Source of the DNA: Fratercula arctica
Lineage: Eukaryota > Chordata > Aves > Charadriiformes > Alcidae
Length of the DNA stretch: 64,000 nt
Direction: 5' to 3'
Assembly (NCBI GenBank): GCA_947846985.1
Contig: CANTUZ010000002.1
Location: forward strand, 60,344,563 to 60,408,562
Under the pieces are notes generated by a model. That model was not told the origin of the DNA and did no database searches. It saw only the letters and a list, made by a program, of their open reading frames with translations. Made by a program: the position numbers and the translations under genes. Shown here in pieces: positions 34,401-48,500 of the stretch (within the stretch, counting starts at the first letter, position 1; every line of letters begins with the position of its first letter).

Positions 34401-35874
34401 AATAACTGAAAAATTCTGCATTGTTATGCAAAACTACTTTTTACTGCTTCCCTCCATGCCCATCATCCAGTCTGTTTCTCTTTCTGAAATAAATATGTCC
34501 AGTCTGAAGCCAGGATTCCCTGTTAGTAGTTTGTTCTGATCATCCATCAATAAAGCAGATGCACAGCTGCCAGTCTGTTAGGTCAGATTGTACAATATCT
34601 CTATTTTTCCAGAGACTGGCAGATTTTAAAGCATGAAGAAGAGACAGCAGCTAGGGGCATGGTCATTGCTGATAAGACACAGGTGAGCACAGTAAGTCAT
34701 AAATAAAATGTACGTTTGATACAGAACATGCAATCGATTTTATAACTAAGTTACTCATTAATAGGCTCGCAGCTTGCAGATGCTTTTGGACCTCACCCAG
34801 TAAGTCCACGCTATACAGGTGGATTAGTGTTTCTTTTTCGTCATCAAGATCATTTTTTTCCAGTTTCTCTCTAAAGGTTGATCACTATCTAGAAACTAGT
34901 AGTGAATTGTGCACAGTCAGTCCAAAATATTAAAACTTCTCTCAGATTGCATCCTTGTTTGTGGTGGAATGGGACATGTTGTAGCCTAACTATAATGTAA
35001 ACAGCAATTCTGTGGATACAATTGCAAGTGCATCTAATTCAGAGATCATCTTATGTGATCCAGGCAGAGAAATACCAAGTCTTGGTATTATTTAGCACAA
35101 ATTGAGCATATTTCTAAAAATATTTCCATTAATATCAAGGTGAAATAGATTACAAGTTTAAGTGAATGCTAAATGTCTTTATTTGTATAACATGCATATC
35201 TGAAAAAAACCTCAGTTACTGTATATCCCACAAAGGCATTTAAAAATAATTTTAGTGGCCTTTTCTCAGACTTTCAGTGCAGATGGAAAGTTAAAAGCTA
35301 GACACCAGTAGGTCTATCAGAATTCATATTAATGGAAAAATTTCAAAAACCTTGATAATAACGTTATTCATACAAAAATCTTAGTTAAATCATTCCCTTG
35401 TAGGAAAAACATACTGAAAAAAGGCACTCATTTAACCTGTGAGAGTTACATGTACATTCTAATCTAATCAGACTTATAGGATTAATTCTACCAAACAGAG
35501 CGTGACATGGGTAGATGCAACCTAAGCAGACTGAGGAGATGGCTTTGTGCAGCTGTATGACTTTGTCAGTGTCATGTGTTGTTGGAGCATGTATGTTCAC
35601 TGGCCAGCGAGAAAATTATGACAGTGAAACATGAGAAGAGAAGGAGCTTCTCAGAGGCAGAACTCCAGTAATGGGGCACAGCACAAAAATAGCAGCCCTA
35701 AGATCCACTTCCAAAAGCAAACAAGAATCTAGTGCTGCTTCCAAAGAAATGATGGGGTATCCCTCTTATAAATTACATAGCAAGTACCAATGGAAAATCA
35801 GCCATGTTCTACATCACTGAGGCTTCCAAGTAGTTTTCAAGGGTAGCAAATATCTTTTGTTTTATTTGCAAAGT
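28481..35874. other. Intronic sequence, only faint repeat traces
   Basis: No exon or RNA gene is recognised. GTTGGTCATCTGGTCTGATCTCCTG near 29458 recalls a CR1 3' UTR but is too short to call. A/T-rich alternating sequence (ATGCATATACATGTATACAT) occurs near 31960. A possible old CR1 piece at 31085-31200 is listed separately. Confidence 0.5.
31085..31200 (-). mobile_element. Possible ancient CR1 fragment
   Basis: GGACCTCCACAGCCTCCTC followed by AGGTTGCCTGTTCCAGGACTTCA and ACCATTAGGACAGTTTC follows the order of the CR1 3' region (the 'dividing CCTC...CCTGTTCCAGTGCT...ACCCTC...GTAAAGAAGTTT' block) on the reversed strand. Similarity is weak and covers about 110 bases, so this is a tentative call. 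Confidence 0.4.
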
Positions 35875-36145
35875 AGATTATAAAGCCAGAAGGGATTTTT
35901 ACAATCATTTAATCTAACCTCCTATTTAAAACATGAATAGCATTTTCTATTTATATAGAGCATATGTTTTAGAAGGGACCTCATTTTTCGCTATACAAAT
36001 TTTCAGTAGTAAAGAATCTAACACAACTCTCAGCAAATTGTGCCAGAGGTTAATGGACTTCACTGAACTTTATTTCTAGCTTAAAATTGCCTAGCTTCAT
36101 CTTCCACTGGTGGGTTGATTTTATGCTTTGCCTGCTACAGTGAGA
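35875..36145 (-). mobile_element. Ancient CR1/L3-type LINE 3' end
   Basis: The + strand order GCCAGAAGGGATTTTTACAA, ATCATTTAATCTAACCTCC, GAGCATATGTTTTAGAAGGG, AAGAATCTAACACAACTC, AGAGGTTAATGGACTTCAC, TTTATTTCTAGCTTAAAATTGCCTAGCTTCATCTTCCA (landmarks near 35888 to 36105) matches the reversed 3' end of a deep amniote CR1/L3-type LINE. It is well preserved for its apparent age, which may be chance or may reflect constraint. Orientation is minus. No coding frame remains. Confidence 0.65.
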
Positions 36146-37439
36146 AAATTCATAACGACTTCTGAAATTTCTGCTTTCCGTCTAGGTATTTGGAGGGTGT
36201 AACCAAGTTTGCTTTTTACCATTTTACTCCAGGGTTTTCAAACTCTTATACCAAACATCACTTCCAGAGCTGGCAGTGCTCTGGGCCTCATGGAGCCTGG
36301 TCACTGTGGGAGAGCCCTCATGTGATAACGAGGACTTGGCAGGACAGCCCATTTCCGAAATGCTTTTGACTCACAGGTTGAGAAGGGCTCCACATGATAA
36401 ACTAAAGATTCAGACACTTCAAAATGCTCATTCTAAAGGAGCTTTTTCAGTCAATTATTTTCAGTCTCCCCCCATTTTTCAACTTTCTCTGTGGCAAGAA
36501 GATACGAGCATACTGTTTCACTGACAGTCACGTAGCAGGCCAAATACATTTAAAAGTACATTACACAATATCTGTTTCAGGTTTGTTGCTGTCTGTTTTG
36601 GCTGGATTGGATTTGGTTTTTTTTTTTAACAAAGAATGGATTTTCCGTGAATAACATGTGGGGGTTTTATACTCTCTCAGTCTCCCAGAGGAGTTTGTGT
36701 TAAAACCCTGTTAAGAATTTTTGCTTTCATGGTGAGGCTGCTGTCCCCACCTTAAGAGTATGGTTTGAATTCTTTGTTTCCAAGTACTTGACCTTTTGTT
36801 TGCCCACATAGTTTGCTTGATGCTGAGTTTATGAAGTGATCCAGCTTGGTCTGTCTTTATCAGTCATTTCTCCTTTGTGATATTTGACATTTTTTCTTAC
36901 TTCATGTTGTTTACAGCTTGATCAATGATGGTTTTGTGTTTACAATTCTATTTTGAGATTCGTCTGCTGATTTTACATCCATTTAGTGAACACCCGTATC
37001 AGTTTTGCATTGTATGAATCTCTTAATTAAAACTTCAGTTAATCTTTTATTCTTTTTTTCTCATCTAAACTAGAAAATGCATTAAAATGCTGTGTTTGTT
37101 GAGATATGTTTTCAGTAAACACATGAATACTCATAGTTCAGAAGATCATAGTGGCTCTGAAGAGAACTGACCACAGTTATCTTGGAAGGTAGATTAAGAA
37201 AAGATATATTTGATGTAGGGGACAATGTAAAAACACTAAGTACAGGAATATGCCCAGATGATGGACTTTGTGCATAAAAGACATTCATTAATTAGAGAAA
37301 AAGTATTTGCTGCACCTAGTTCAAAATGTTCAAAACATTCAAAACACTTCTCCCAATGTAAATTCCTTCCATAATGTGTAAATCAAGGGTCACTCCACTT
37401 GTTATCATTAATATTGGTATTTGAAGAAGGCATTTTCTT

Positions 37440-37740
37440 ATTAAGTCATGGTCAGGATCAGGTCCAGAGAGGATTGCCAGGTTCAGACAAAGACCAGCAA
37501 TCATCAGGCAAGTCCACGGTGACAAGGCACATCCAAGGTCAGGCCAGGAAGGCAGTCCATTGGGCCTGGGTCCGAATCAGAGGGGTGCATGACTGCAATG
37601 CAGCCACAATGTCACTCAGGTGGGAACACGCTGGAGAGCATTATCCTCAAAGGAGCTCCGAAGGAAAGGGGGGAGCCCCCAGTGAGGCTTCCTGGCAGAG
37701 CTGTTTGGGGGGGAGTCTCTGCTGAAGCTCCCTACAGCTT
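37440..37740. repeat. GC-rich segment, unclassified (possible old repeat)
   Basis: About 300 bases are strikingly richer in GC than the surroundings, with recurring GGTCAGG, GGTCCAG and GGTTCAG words in the first third and GCTTC/GAAGCTCC words in the last third. A 108-codon + strand frame crosses it (37399-37725) but has no recognisable family. The recurring words recall unclassified sauropsid interspersed repeats, but I cannot name one. Confidence 0.35.
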
Positions 37741-39515
37741 TTTCTGGAGAAGCTTCAGAGTCAACTGAGGCTTCTCAAAGAGCTGTCTTAGCAAGCTGAC
37801 CTTGCAGATAGGGAGGTAAACTCCTGGTCCTGACAAAAGAAAACTGCATGCCAGAGCAAAAGGAGTCCAAAGAATTGACCAAGGGAAAAACGATTGATAT
37901 TATTCTCTTCACCAATATGTCATTCTCTCTCTAGAGTGTGGGACTTAAAGTCTATTGCACAAAGCAGGGGAAGTCATTCTTCGCATCAGTGCAGTAGTGT
38001 AGGATTTTAAAATCAAGTTTTGCAGCAGCCAGTGAAATTGGAGTTCTGTTTCTACTGTTAATACTGTGACTAGTACTCCATACACTTCGTCAGTGTAATT
38101 CCTCTGCCCTGTGAGTATATAATGATAGTTAAAAAACACCATTTCAACTCATAGAATAAGAGATTATCATAATATCTTATTAGATGTTCAATAAAGTGCG
38201 TCATTAGCCAATTTCTATTTTCCCGTAGAGAAATCTGAAACCCACAGTGAGAATTAATGTGCTTGAATGGACTGATGAAACAAGCTTCAGCGAGGAAAAA
38301 GAGTGCCCTGAGCTCAGAGTGTAGGAGGTGGTAGCTTGACAATGTAAAACACATCACCTAACCTTTCCAGTTGTCAGTCCCGATCAATATGTGTGTCTGT
38401 TTCCCAGAAATCAATAGAGACATGGTTCTTACAGTATCCATGAGACCCAACCTGACCTAGAAGAGAAATCATCTAAATGGCAAAACACAAGCCCATCATC
38501 AAGTCCGACAAATGATCAGCTAAAAAGGGCTCCGATTATTTTCATTTCATATCCCAACATTGAATGCAAGAATGCTTTCTCCAGATGAAGCTGAAGATAA
38601 CACATCTGAAGGCAATTACCTCACTTTCCTGCTTGTCCCCTTTCACACTGAAATTTGTATTTGTTTAGCCTTCTCGGCAGCAACATCATCATTTATTGAC
38701 GTCTCATAAAACTTCTAAAATCTGTGTGTACTAAGTATATGCTTTAAAAGGTTGTTCATATATTTGTCAGATTTTTAATAAGAGGGTGTAATAGTCTGTA
38801 AGAACTTCCAGGTTAATTTCAAGCAGCAAAAGCCTTGGGAAATGAAAGGGTATAGAATGACTGTAGAAACTTGAAAAGGGTGAAAATGCGTTCTGAGGGG
38901 AGGGCTTGTTTGGGAGTGTGACTCTTTTACACATCCCATTTCTGTCTCAAATAGCCCTTGCTTAACAGATGGCTTGGTTTTGGACCTCCGGCTTTAATCT
39001 TTATTGATCCCAAAATGATGGGGTTTGTGTAGTGTAGCTTCCTTTATTTCAATTTAAATATGCTGGATAATCAGCCTGCTGTAAGCCTCAGTGCTGAGGC
39101 TCATCTGGTCATTTTTCCCTCATTGAACATCTGTTGCTATTGTATGGAACACAGCACATTACAAGTCATAGCAATACATGTTTTGTGTCATTTTGATTTC
39201 CAAAGGATCGGATATCTTCCAGATTTGGAGTGGTGGGCAGTTTGGGAGCAGTGTGGCTACCATGCAAATAGGCTAATGTCTGTATTCATATGTTAGTGCT
39301 AGTTGTGGCTTCAAAACTGTGCATGCACACTCTGTAATTTTTTTTTAAAGAAGGGAGAGACACATTTTCTGAGACGGTGTGATCTGCCATAGGAATATCA
39401 GTGTTATTATCAAGAATTCATGACTCCCAATACAGCAGTGGAGTCACAATGGAAAGGAAGAAGTAAAGCTGATTGTTTTGAGGTTCCTCAAGGGTCAGTG
39501 GGGAAAGAAAATCCA

Positions 39516-39539
39516 CAGCAGCAGCAGCTGCTGCAGCAG
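39516..39539. repeat. Short CAG/CTG self-complementary tract
   Basis: Four CAG units are followed by CTGCTG and two more CAG units, forming a small self-complementary block of 24 bases. It is too short for expansion behaviour and has no clear role. Confidence 0.8.
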
Positions 39540-42500
39540 TCTCATCAACAAAAGAAAGCCCTTGTGCTCCCCAAAACCAATTTCCAGTCGTGCCACAGTC
39601 CGTGGTCCATATGAAGTGCCAGATATTAAGTTCTCATGGGTGGAGAGAAGCCTGAAGTCCTTCTGGCTCTTGTAATGGCTTTTTTTTTTCAACTTAAACT
39701 ACTGCTGAGTAGTGCTTGGGGGCAGGGACCAACAGTTTGAAAGGAGAAATCCTTGCCAGAGGTATGGGACCTCTGAGGAAAGACCGCTTGCAGAAGAAGC
39801 TTTCATCAGCTCTGCTCACCCGGATTGTAGCTTAATTTACTTTGGGATCTTGTTAGTTTTAGTTCATTTGTTAGCAAAATAATGGCATCAGCTCTTAAGG
39901 AGTTGTCATATTTAGTTCCATGTAGGCTGTTATTACTGCAAATCAGATAAAATGGACCGGCAAGATACTCTGTGCTGAATGATATAGGTACACATGAGAA
40001 TGTTAGCTATTTTCTTCTCTGTATAGGTTAAAGGTACTCCCATGTGGGTGGGCAAAGCAAGATCCCAAGAATTATTTGGGTATTTTAAATTTATTTAAGG
40101 CGTGTTTTGGTTGTCTTCACTGTATATTAAAAGCAAGGGAATTCATCTAAAAATGTGATCACAGCATGTGATTCTGTGATACCAGTATCATTGACTGAAC
40201 TTTTTACAGAACTTATTTTTGCTTTTGCTATGTTTCCACATAATGTATTGAACGCCAGCTTTAATGACCCTCTCTTTGCACTCAGTCTGGTATAATTTGA
40301 GTTTGATGTTACAGTCCCCTATAAATCATACTACTAAAAGAGTCATCTTTGTTGTGCTAATAACCACCATTTCTGAAATATTGCCAATGGATCTCTGCTG
40401 TAAGGTGAGGCTTTTCCTACAGAAAACTTCAAAATGCATCCCCTTACTGTTGAAATATCATCAGCAAGTTTCTGGGATTTTTAATGTCCTTTTTAAGAAG
40501 TTAAGTAATTCAGGGGCTTTAGCTGCATTAATCTGCAAAGTGTCACTGGTGTTGGGTACGTGTGTATGCTGTTTACCTCTCCATCGAGCTTGGGTAGAGA
40601 TGACTTTGTCAACCGACCACAAAAAGACATTCCCCCCTTTAGCAAAATCATGAAATCCTTCGATTTGTTGTTAGTATGTTCTTTGCAAGACCATGACATG
40701 GAAATTTGCATTTTTTCATGACCTGGCTGGACAAACTTCAGGGTGAGTTGTAAGCTCACATCAAGACTTTCCCAGCTTTGCAGTTGCTGGCAGCTGAGCT
40801 TCCCGGGGTAGTGCTAGCTGTGAAAAGCCTATTCATACTGCAGTTACACGTCCTAACTGTGATTTAGATACCCTGTATGTCCTCCTGCCAGAACAAACAC
40901 CATAAACCCTTTGTTTCAACACATAGTTAAATTGCAGTGAACTCTTTTTATAGAATACTTACGTATGTAAGTGTTCTTTTTATCCCTTGAATGACATTTT
41001 ACTGTTTAGAAGTACTTACTTTTCTTTTTCCCCTTATCATTACCTTAAGCAAAGATGCTGTTCTTTGGCCTTAAATGATCCAGTGTATTTATAGTACACA
41101 ATTAATTACAACACCAGCAAGTCTGGCATACTATGTTGTTAAGGATAGTAGAGACTGTGGTGATTTTATAATGAGTTCCTTTCAAAACCCAGCAAATAGT
41201 AGCATACAAGGACATCTGACAGCTGTTTTCCCCAGCTAAATCTCACCACTGAGACTTGATTCCAAGAAAAATAACAAGTCAGGCTTGGTTAGTAGTGCTG
41301 CAGCTTGGAATATGAGTCTTGACAAGGGGAAAAATCATTTGTACAGTACTAGCTTTTCATGAGCTGGGGCGAAGAATAAATCTCTCCAATGGCAAAGTAA
41401 AGCTGTCAGACGGCTTTTTCATAAGATGCCATTGGACACCAATATGACAGTTCTCCCTCCTGATGTTTTTTATAGGTTGCTAATTCTGAAAGAAAAGTCA
41501 TCTTTGCCTACATTTTTGTGGATCCAGGTAATGAAATTTTAAGACGCAGTTGTGATACTACGACAAAAATACAGACTGTTACTCAATAACCAGGAGTACC
41601 CCTGTTGTCTTACGGGAAAGATGCTTTAACCAAATGTCTAGTATCTAGGATAAGATTCTGTATTTGCTGCTTTATATTTTGAAATTGATATATACGTATA
41701 TGAAATATGTTCTCTGAAAAATAAGCAGGCAAATATATGGGCACTGGGAACACTTTCGTGCACTGAAGAACAACGCAGTGGCCATCAGGGTGAGGCATGA
41801 GTGCCAGAAAGCAGGTGGTAATTTTGTTTCTCAAGCACCTGAATAGGTTCCATTCTTCTCTGTCTTACTGGACATCATAGATGAGAAAATTAAGGCTCTT
41901 CTCAGTTAGGCCAGCCTTTATGTACTGAAACATAATTGAAGCCTAAAAAGTATGGTGAGGACTGATCGCAGGAGTCTTCCCTTCCAGGACATGTGGGAGA
42001 GCCAGGGCTCCTGGCTGGGCATCTAAATGTCTGATTCTAGTTCCTGATACTGAAGGTCATGGAAGTTCTTCTAGCTTGGGTTATGGAGATGGTTATCTTT
42101 GCCTCCACTGCAAAATGCACTACTTTATGGCGGTGGAGGAAAAGGATGGCAATAAATTCCTAGGTGCTCTTAAGAAAACAGTGAATAGAGTGTGTTACAT
42201 TAACTTTACTGAGATTTGGGACAAAATTAATCGAAAATGTCTTTTTGAATATTTCAAGGTAAAATCATCAGTATTTTGAATGTTTTTCACAAGTATTTTC
42301 CAATATTTATCTTAATTTTCTATTAAAAAAACATTTTTCATCTATAGATTACTTTTGAAGTATGACATAATTCTGAGTATCTTAAAAAAAATATCTCTTT
42401 CTAAGTATTGTTGCATTAAAATGTGTTGGCCATGAATTTAGACATCAAATCATATGAATTTTTATATTAAGAAGCAGGTTAAGAATTACACATTTCAGGG

Positions 42501-45500
42501 TTCTGTTTCTGAGCAGACGTTAAATCTTAAATCTTCACACAGTTTACATAGCTTTTGCAAATAAATAATACTGTCAGATAGACAACTGCCTCAGTGAGCT
42601 TAGAAAGAAAGCGAATGCTCCGGGCTAATCATAGTAAAAGAAAAAAAAAAGAAAGAAAAAAAAAGAATTTATTGAATACTGGCACCGTGAAAAAAGAACT
42701 AAAACAGACACAAGCACCTACAGAATGAAAGTTATCATAAATAAAAAACTGAAAGTTTCAGGTCATATTTCCATTAAACTCACAAGCAGCTATAAATTGG
42801 GTGGTCCTAGTTTTCTGAAGTGGCCTCGGGTTCTTTTTCATTGTTTTCCTTTTGTTGGTTTGGTTTTGAATCTCTGTTTTCTGTCCCCAGTTTCCCATGT
42901 GCTCAAATGCCCCATGTGTGTTGCTGTGAGGGTTTGGCTAACCTAACTCTTAGTTATTAGTAGAATGATGACTGCTGATGCAATCTCGTTTCATAAATAT
43001 TAAGCACTCCTTATAGCTGCAGTTGGCTACAAAGAAAAATTATTTATCAATTAACAAAATGATGATAACAACATAAGAATTTACTTCACTTAAAAATGTC
43101 ATATTAAGTTCATGTGTGTATATTGCACGATGCAATAGACAGAAGTATTACTGAAAAAATGGAAAACTGAAAAAATATTAATTAAAAGAAAAGCAACGTC
43201 AGTGCTATCACATATAGATATTATATATGAATTGTCATTTTATCTTAGAAAGTTCACTTAAGAAGTCATTTTCTACACAGGTACTTTCATTGAAATCTGG
43301 AAATGTGACCAGCTAGCCAAACTCTTCTCTAAGCTCTGTTGTCTCAGTTTCTAATAATTCAGCCTTCTGGGTGATCGCTTAAACTGACAGACCTTGCTCA
43401 CAATCTGCCCAGGGTGCAAGCAGGAGCAGATTCTGCTCTGTGGTTGAGCATCTTCAGTGAGGAGTTTCTGCTGTTGCCATGAAACTCCTCAGCAGCTGCA
43501 TGTTCAGTCCAGGTGGGCACTTCCAAGACATGAGGCAGGGGCAGCAAACTCCAAAGTGTCTAATCAGCTTCATATTGGTCCTAAGCATATGCATAATAAT
43601 AAAGGTGAGCAAAATAAAATCAGTGCAAAATAAACTAGGTCAGCAAAACCTACCCAGCTTTGACACCCTTGACTTTAAAAATCCTAAATTGGAACATGTA
43701 GATGTATTTAATGCATGAGTGACATCAAACCATGTTTGCTTATTTTTTCCAAATACTAAGTCTTCAAAAGCTGACATAAATGGCTCACAATGTTCATAAA
43801 AATGATTTGACCTGAATGGAATAGATGCTGCTGATGGTGTAAAGAGAAAAGATGGCAATAAGAAGCAAGGTGAAAGCCGTGAAGCGCACAGCCATATTAG
43901 CATGCTGAACTTTTCAAACAGTGACAAAATTATTCTTTCAGTGCCTGTTCCTTCAGTGCATTATCAGATAGAATTCCTGCACAGGCTCTAATGAACCATG
44001 ACCTAGGATCAAGTTACCCTTGTGTGAGACTAAGGGTACTGTATGTTATAGTGTAGCTTAATGCAAAATGCACGTGTAAAGAATATATTACATTCAAAAC
44101 CAGAAGAATTATACCTGCCTTCCTACTTGTGCAGACTGACTTTTTCAAAGTTTTGTCTTTAATTTCATCATCGTACATTATCCCTGGTGAACAGCTTTCA
44201 TTTCTACCTATGATTAATTTAGGCTTCCAAAGTTGTAGTACATTGTTGAAAGGTATCTTTGGGCCTCTTTTGCCAATAACAAGAACCGGGAAATTAATTC
44301 AACCTGTTCTGTTTTAATCTGTTCCATTAACAAACAAGTGAACAAAAGAATCTTCTCTGAAAATGGTAGCAATTATACATATAGTGTGATTGTTGTTGAC
44401 GTTACCCAGTATTTATTAGGGAATCTGTAATATTAATGGGTAACTGGAATGGTTCCATTTAAAATAAATAATTAAAAAAAAAAAAATAATTCAAAGCTGT
44501 CCAGTCCAGTAAATTAACACCTAATTGCTTGCAGGGGGTCAGCTACATGTAGTCATTAAAGTTAGGCAGGGTCCCTGATGAGCAGTTTTCACTGGTCTTG
44601 TTTTTCAGAGGTTCTGAGCCATTGGCTTCAGTTTGAAAGTGTTCCTAGCCCTTCTTTATAAACCATTCCTTTTGATTTTAAGGACCAGATAGAGGTCAGG
44701 AAAATTTCCTGACAGGCAGAAGCAGGATAATCCTTATCCAGAGCAAGTTGTAGCTTGCTTTGATTCGCCGTAAGAGGCTACAGATGCAGACAGAATATAC
44801 AGTCCAGAAAGAAATTAGGCAAATTCATGGGCAGTGGATCTATAAACAGACACTAACAGGAAAAGGCAGAAATATACTCTCTAGCGTCCTTAATGCAGTG
44901 AACTGATGCTGAGGGAGTGCAAAAATAATCAGCCCCAAGTCAAACTCAGATCTTTAATCTAAATATTGACTCCTATTGCCCCTGTCAGGCACGGAACTCC
45001 AGGGGAGAAGGGCCATGTTCATAGCAGTGCTGCCAATATTAATTTCTGTTGCTATTCTTCCCAATATAAAGTGCTAGGAATGAAAAGGAGCTGGGGCAGA
45101 GAACCAAGGGAAGAGCCTTGGATAGTCACCGCTGTTACTCCTTTGTTTCCAGAAGTTGGAAAAGGTGCATAGGAGTAATTGCTGGAGTGGAGAACAGCCT
45201 CCTCCCTTTCAGCAGAAGCAACACACTTCCAGTCTTCCTTCAGTAGCCGTGGGGTCAGCCAGGCTTTGAGCCTTGTTGCAAAAAGTACTGTCTTTTAATG
45301 AAGGAAGAATGAAGAAACTGGAGGAAAATTTGCTACGGGGAGGAGATGGTGAATGAGAGAGAAGCATTTAGCTGTGTTGTGAGTGGAGCCTACTGAATGC
45401 AAAGCGCCATGGAGCATCTGTCCACTTCATTCAGTTGCCTAATCTGAGTTCTCTCTGTATTGCGGCTTCAGTTACTGGTACTGAACAGCTTTGAAACAGA

Positions 45501-48500
45501 CGCCCTAAAATGTTGAAAGTAATGCCATTTTTATTAATCAGTTGCATTTAAAAATAATAAAACCAAACAGTAGTATATAAAGTGTGCTTTCAAAAGTTAC
45601 ACATTTTGGGATTGCTTGGCTACATTAGAAATAAATATATTATTGACTGTTAAGAGTTCTGTTCATACTACATTAACTTTTGTTTGGTTTGTTTTTATAT
45701 TAAATGAAGTGTTTCACACAATGATACTTTTATGAGATGAAAAAGGAATCGCTTTTTTATGACACTGTAAGATCCATGAGAATACAAAGAAGTTTCCTTA
45801 GTCCTTTACATTTTTCTGAATATTCCGTGATAGAAAACACTGATCACCAGATTCTTTACATACTTTGATTTAATAACTGCAAATCTGGGCTAACATTGTA
45901 CATGGATTTAAATAAGAACTTATATTTTGCATTAATTTTAATTGAAGTCCAGCACCTGCAAAGCCATTGCAACCACTGTTAACTATATCGCATGTTAATG
46001 TTAAAGGCTTTTTTGTGTGTGTGAGAGAGAGATATGAATCACTAAAAATATGGTTTGAATCTGATGTTCTGGCCATACTCCTATATCCACATGCCCCATT
46101 AAAATGAGATCAGCCATTTTGCCCTTAGAAGTCTGTTCTCACACCACAACTGTTTACTTTGTCTGTAAAGTTAATGAACCTCCTAAAAGCTGGATATCTT
46201 TGCCCGTTGTCTTGGTATCCACATCTTAGTCTGATACCATCATTACATTTCTGCTAAGTGATTAAGTAGTAAGCACACGACACCTTGCAAGTGGCTTCTC
46301 TTCGAGAAGGGAAATGGAAAGGCAATCTGGTCATAACTTGGTACACATAAACACTTTTTACAGCAGTGATTGAAGGAGAGCTGTTCTGTGCCCAAAGAGT
46401 GGTTCTGCATCAAGCCTTGTTTCTAACCAAAATCTCAAGGCAGGCAGGGGATCTCTCCTGCTTCTTCTTCTCATGATGCTATTTGTCCACAAAAGCCTGG
46501 GGGAAAAAAACAGTCAATCAATGACAACAACAAAAAAGCTATCCCATGACTCAAAATTTGTTCCTCTGGTAAGAAAAGATAACTTCAAAACCAGAAGAAA
46601 TATCTTCTGGTATTACTTGTCATTAAAATACAATTGAAAACTTTTATATATAACCTTTTTCCTCTACTGTATTTTGTCCTTAAACTGAATTTATATGCTT
46701 TTAATCCCATAAAACCGTAGTAGTGATATTTTAGCAGAATAATCATGTATGATAAAATTGTCTGATGCTTAGAATTAGATCCATTAATGATCATTCTTCA
46801 TGTTGGGGTGCATTACTACTTCTACTTGGATCAGCCCTTTCCAAAAGCTTCCAAAGCAGAAAAAATAAGCAAAGGGCTCTGAAGCAGAAAGAGTCACATC
46901 CTCAAAAGGAGACTGTAGAGCTATAAAACAAGGTGAAATTTTAAAGGGGAAGAGTGATCCTATATCTAAGTATTTTTTAACCTGCATGATACATCCTTTT
47001 GCCTTCGAGCCTTTCTTTTCTATTGTTCTTTTAATCTCTTCAGTGCAGGATTTTACTGTTTGTTATGCAGAGTCATAGTGGTGTCTGCAATATATCTGCA
47101 TAGCATTCCTGATTTGGAGCTTATGAACTCTAGACAAAATGTTGCCCTTCTTTTTCTTGGCTGACGTGAAGCAGGATGGCCACAGAGGGCTGTTCTCATT
47201 GGGCTGGCACAGAGCGATGGGACACAACACTGTCTCCCCACCTTTTTTTTTTAGTTAACCATAGACCATCAAGGAGATCCAGAGCCTCTTTATGGACCAC
47301 TGTGGTGCAGGGTGCTGTGGTGTGAGGCTCATCCTGTTCTGGTGCATGAGGTTATGTCCTAATGGAAAGTCTGCCCCACTGCATGGTAGCCAGCTAATGA
47401 GGGCTGTCTACTAAGAGCCCCTCTATTGCAAGCCCCAGCACAATATTCTGGGCAATTACAGACTGTTGGTGGTATCCAGAAGGGCAGTGCTGGAATTACT
47501 GGTTGTGGGGATGGATAGCAGAATATGTGCTGAAACCCTCTGTGTGAACCCTTCTAAAATCATATATTCCCTCCTTGACCTTTCTGGAAATTTAGTCATG
47601 CACATTAGTATCTTCCGAAATTCATTTGTATTCCTAAGCCTGCAGGTAGATCTCTTCTTCAGAATGAAGAAGCATGCATCCAAATGGGGCCAGATCCCTA
47701 TCTAGTGTATATGCACACTGAGAACAAGAGATGTGAAACACGGCTCTGTCTACACTAGAAAACATTCTGGGTTTCAAACTGTATGCCATTTGTCATTTAA
47801 AAGAGTTAAAACATATGCCATGTTTGTGTCTGTCACACTGGTCCATGACACCCATCACTACAGTCTGTAATTCTGCTATCACTTTCATCTGCTTTAATCA
47901 TTTCTACCTGTTTCAGCATTTTTAATTCTCTTTTTGAGAATTCTATGTAATTTATTTTCTTCTGGTGCTTTAATGAGCAGTTTTGCTTCCTGGAGACGTG
48001 CTTACTGACTGAATCGTGCAATCCTTGACAGGAAGGGTGTAAACAAAGAGAATTTTTGACTAACCGTCAAAACTACAGCATTTTCACTACAGTAGAAAAA
48101 CTAACTTCAAACGTGAGAGAAAAAAAAATACAATAGGAGCTTCAAATATCATTAATGCTGTAGTTGGATCCTGTGTCAATAAAAATGATTCTGTCACTCA
48201 CTGTGACAAGATAACATTTACCCATACATGCTTATTAAATAATCTTTTGGAAGCCAGGGCAACGTACTCTCATATCTGATAGATTGTACTGCAGGTTGGG
48301 AATGCTGCTGCAGCATTCACATGGCGCACACTTCTAACTCACAGCATTGAATGCCATGATAATCAAGTCACAGAAGCTAAAATGACCAATTTTGAGTCTA
48401 GAATCACCATACCCTTTGCATTAGCACTAGAGCTGAATGGTCATCATACTGTGCAGCATAGTAACATCTAATAAAAACCTTCAGACACCATGAATTTTTC

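Noticed and set aside
40264..40653. 129-codon + strand open frame
   Set aside because: No recognisable motif, no splice-site context typical of an exon, and composition like the surrounding intron.
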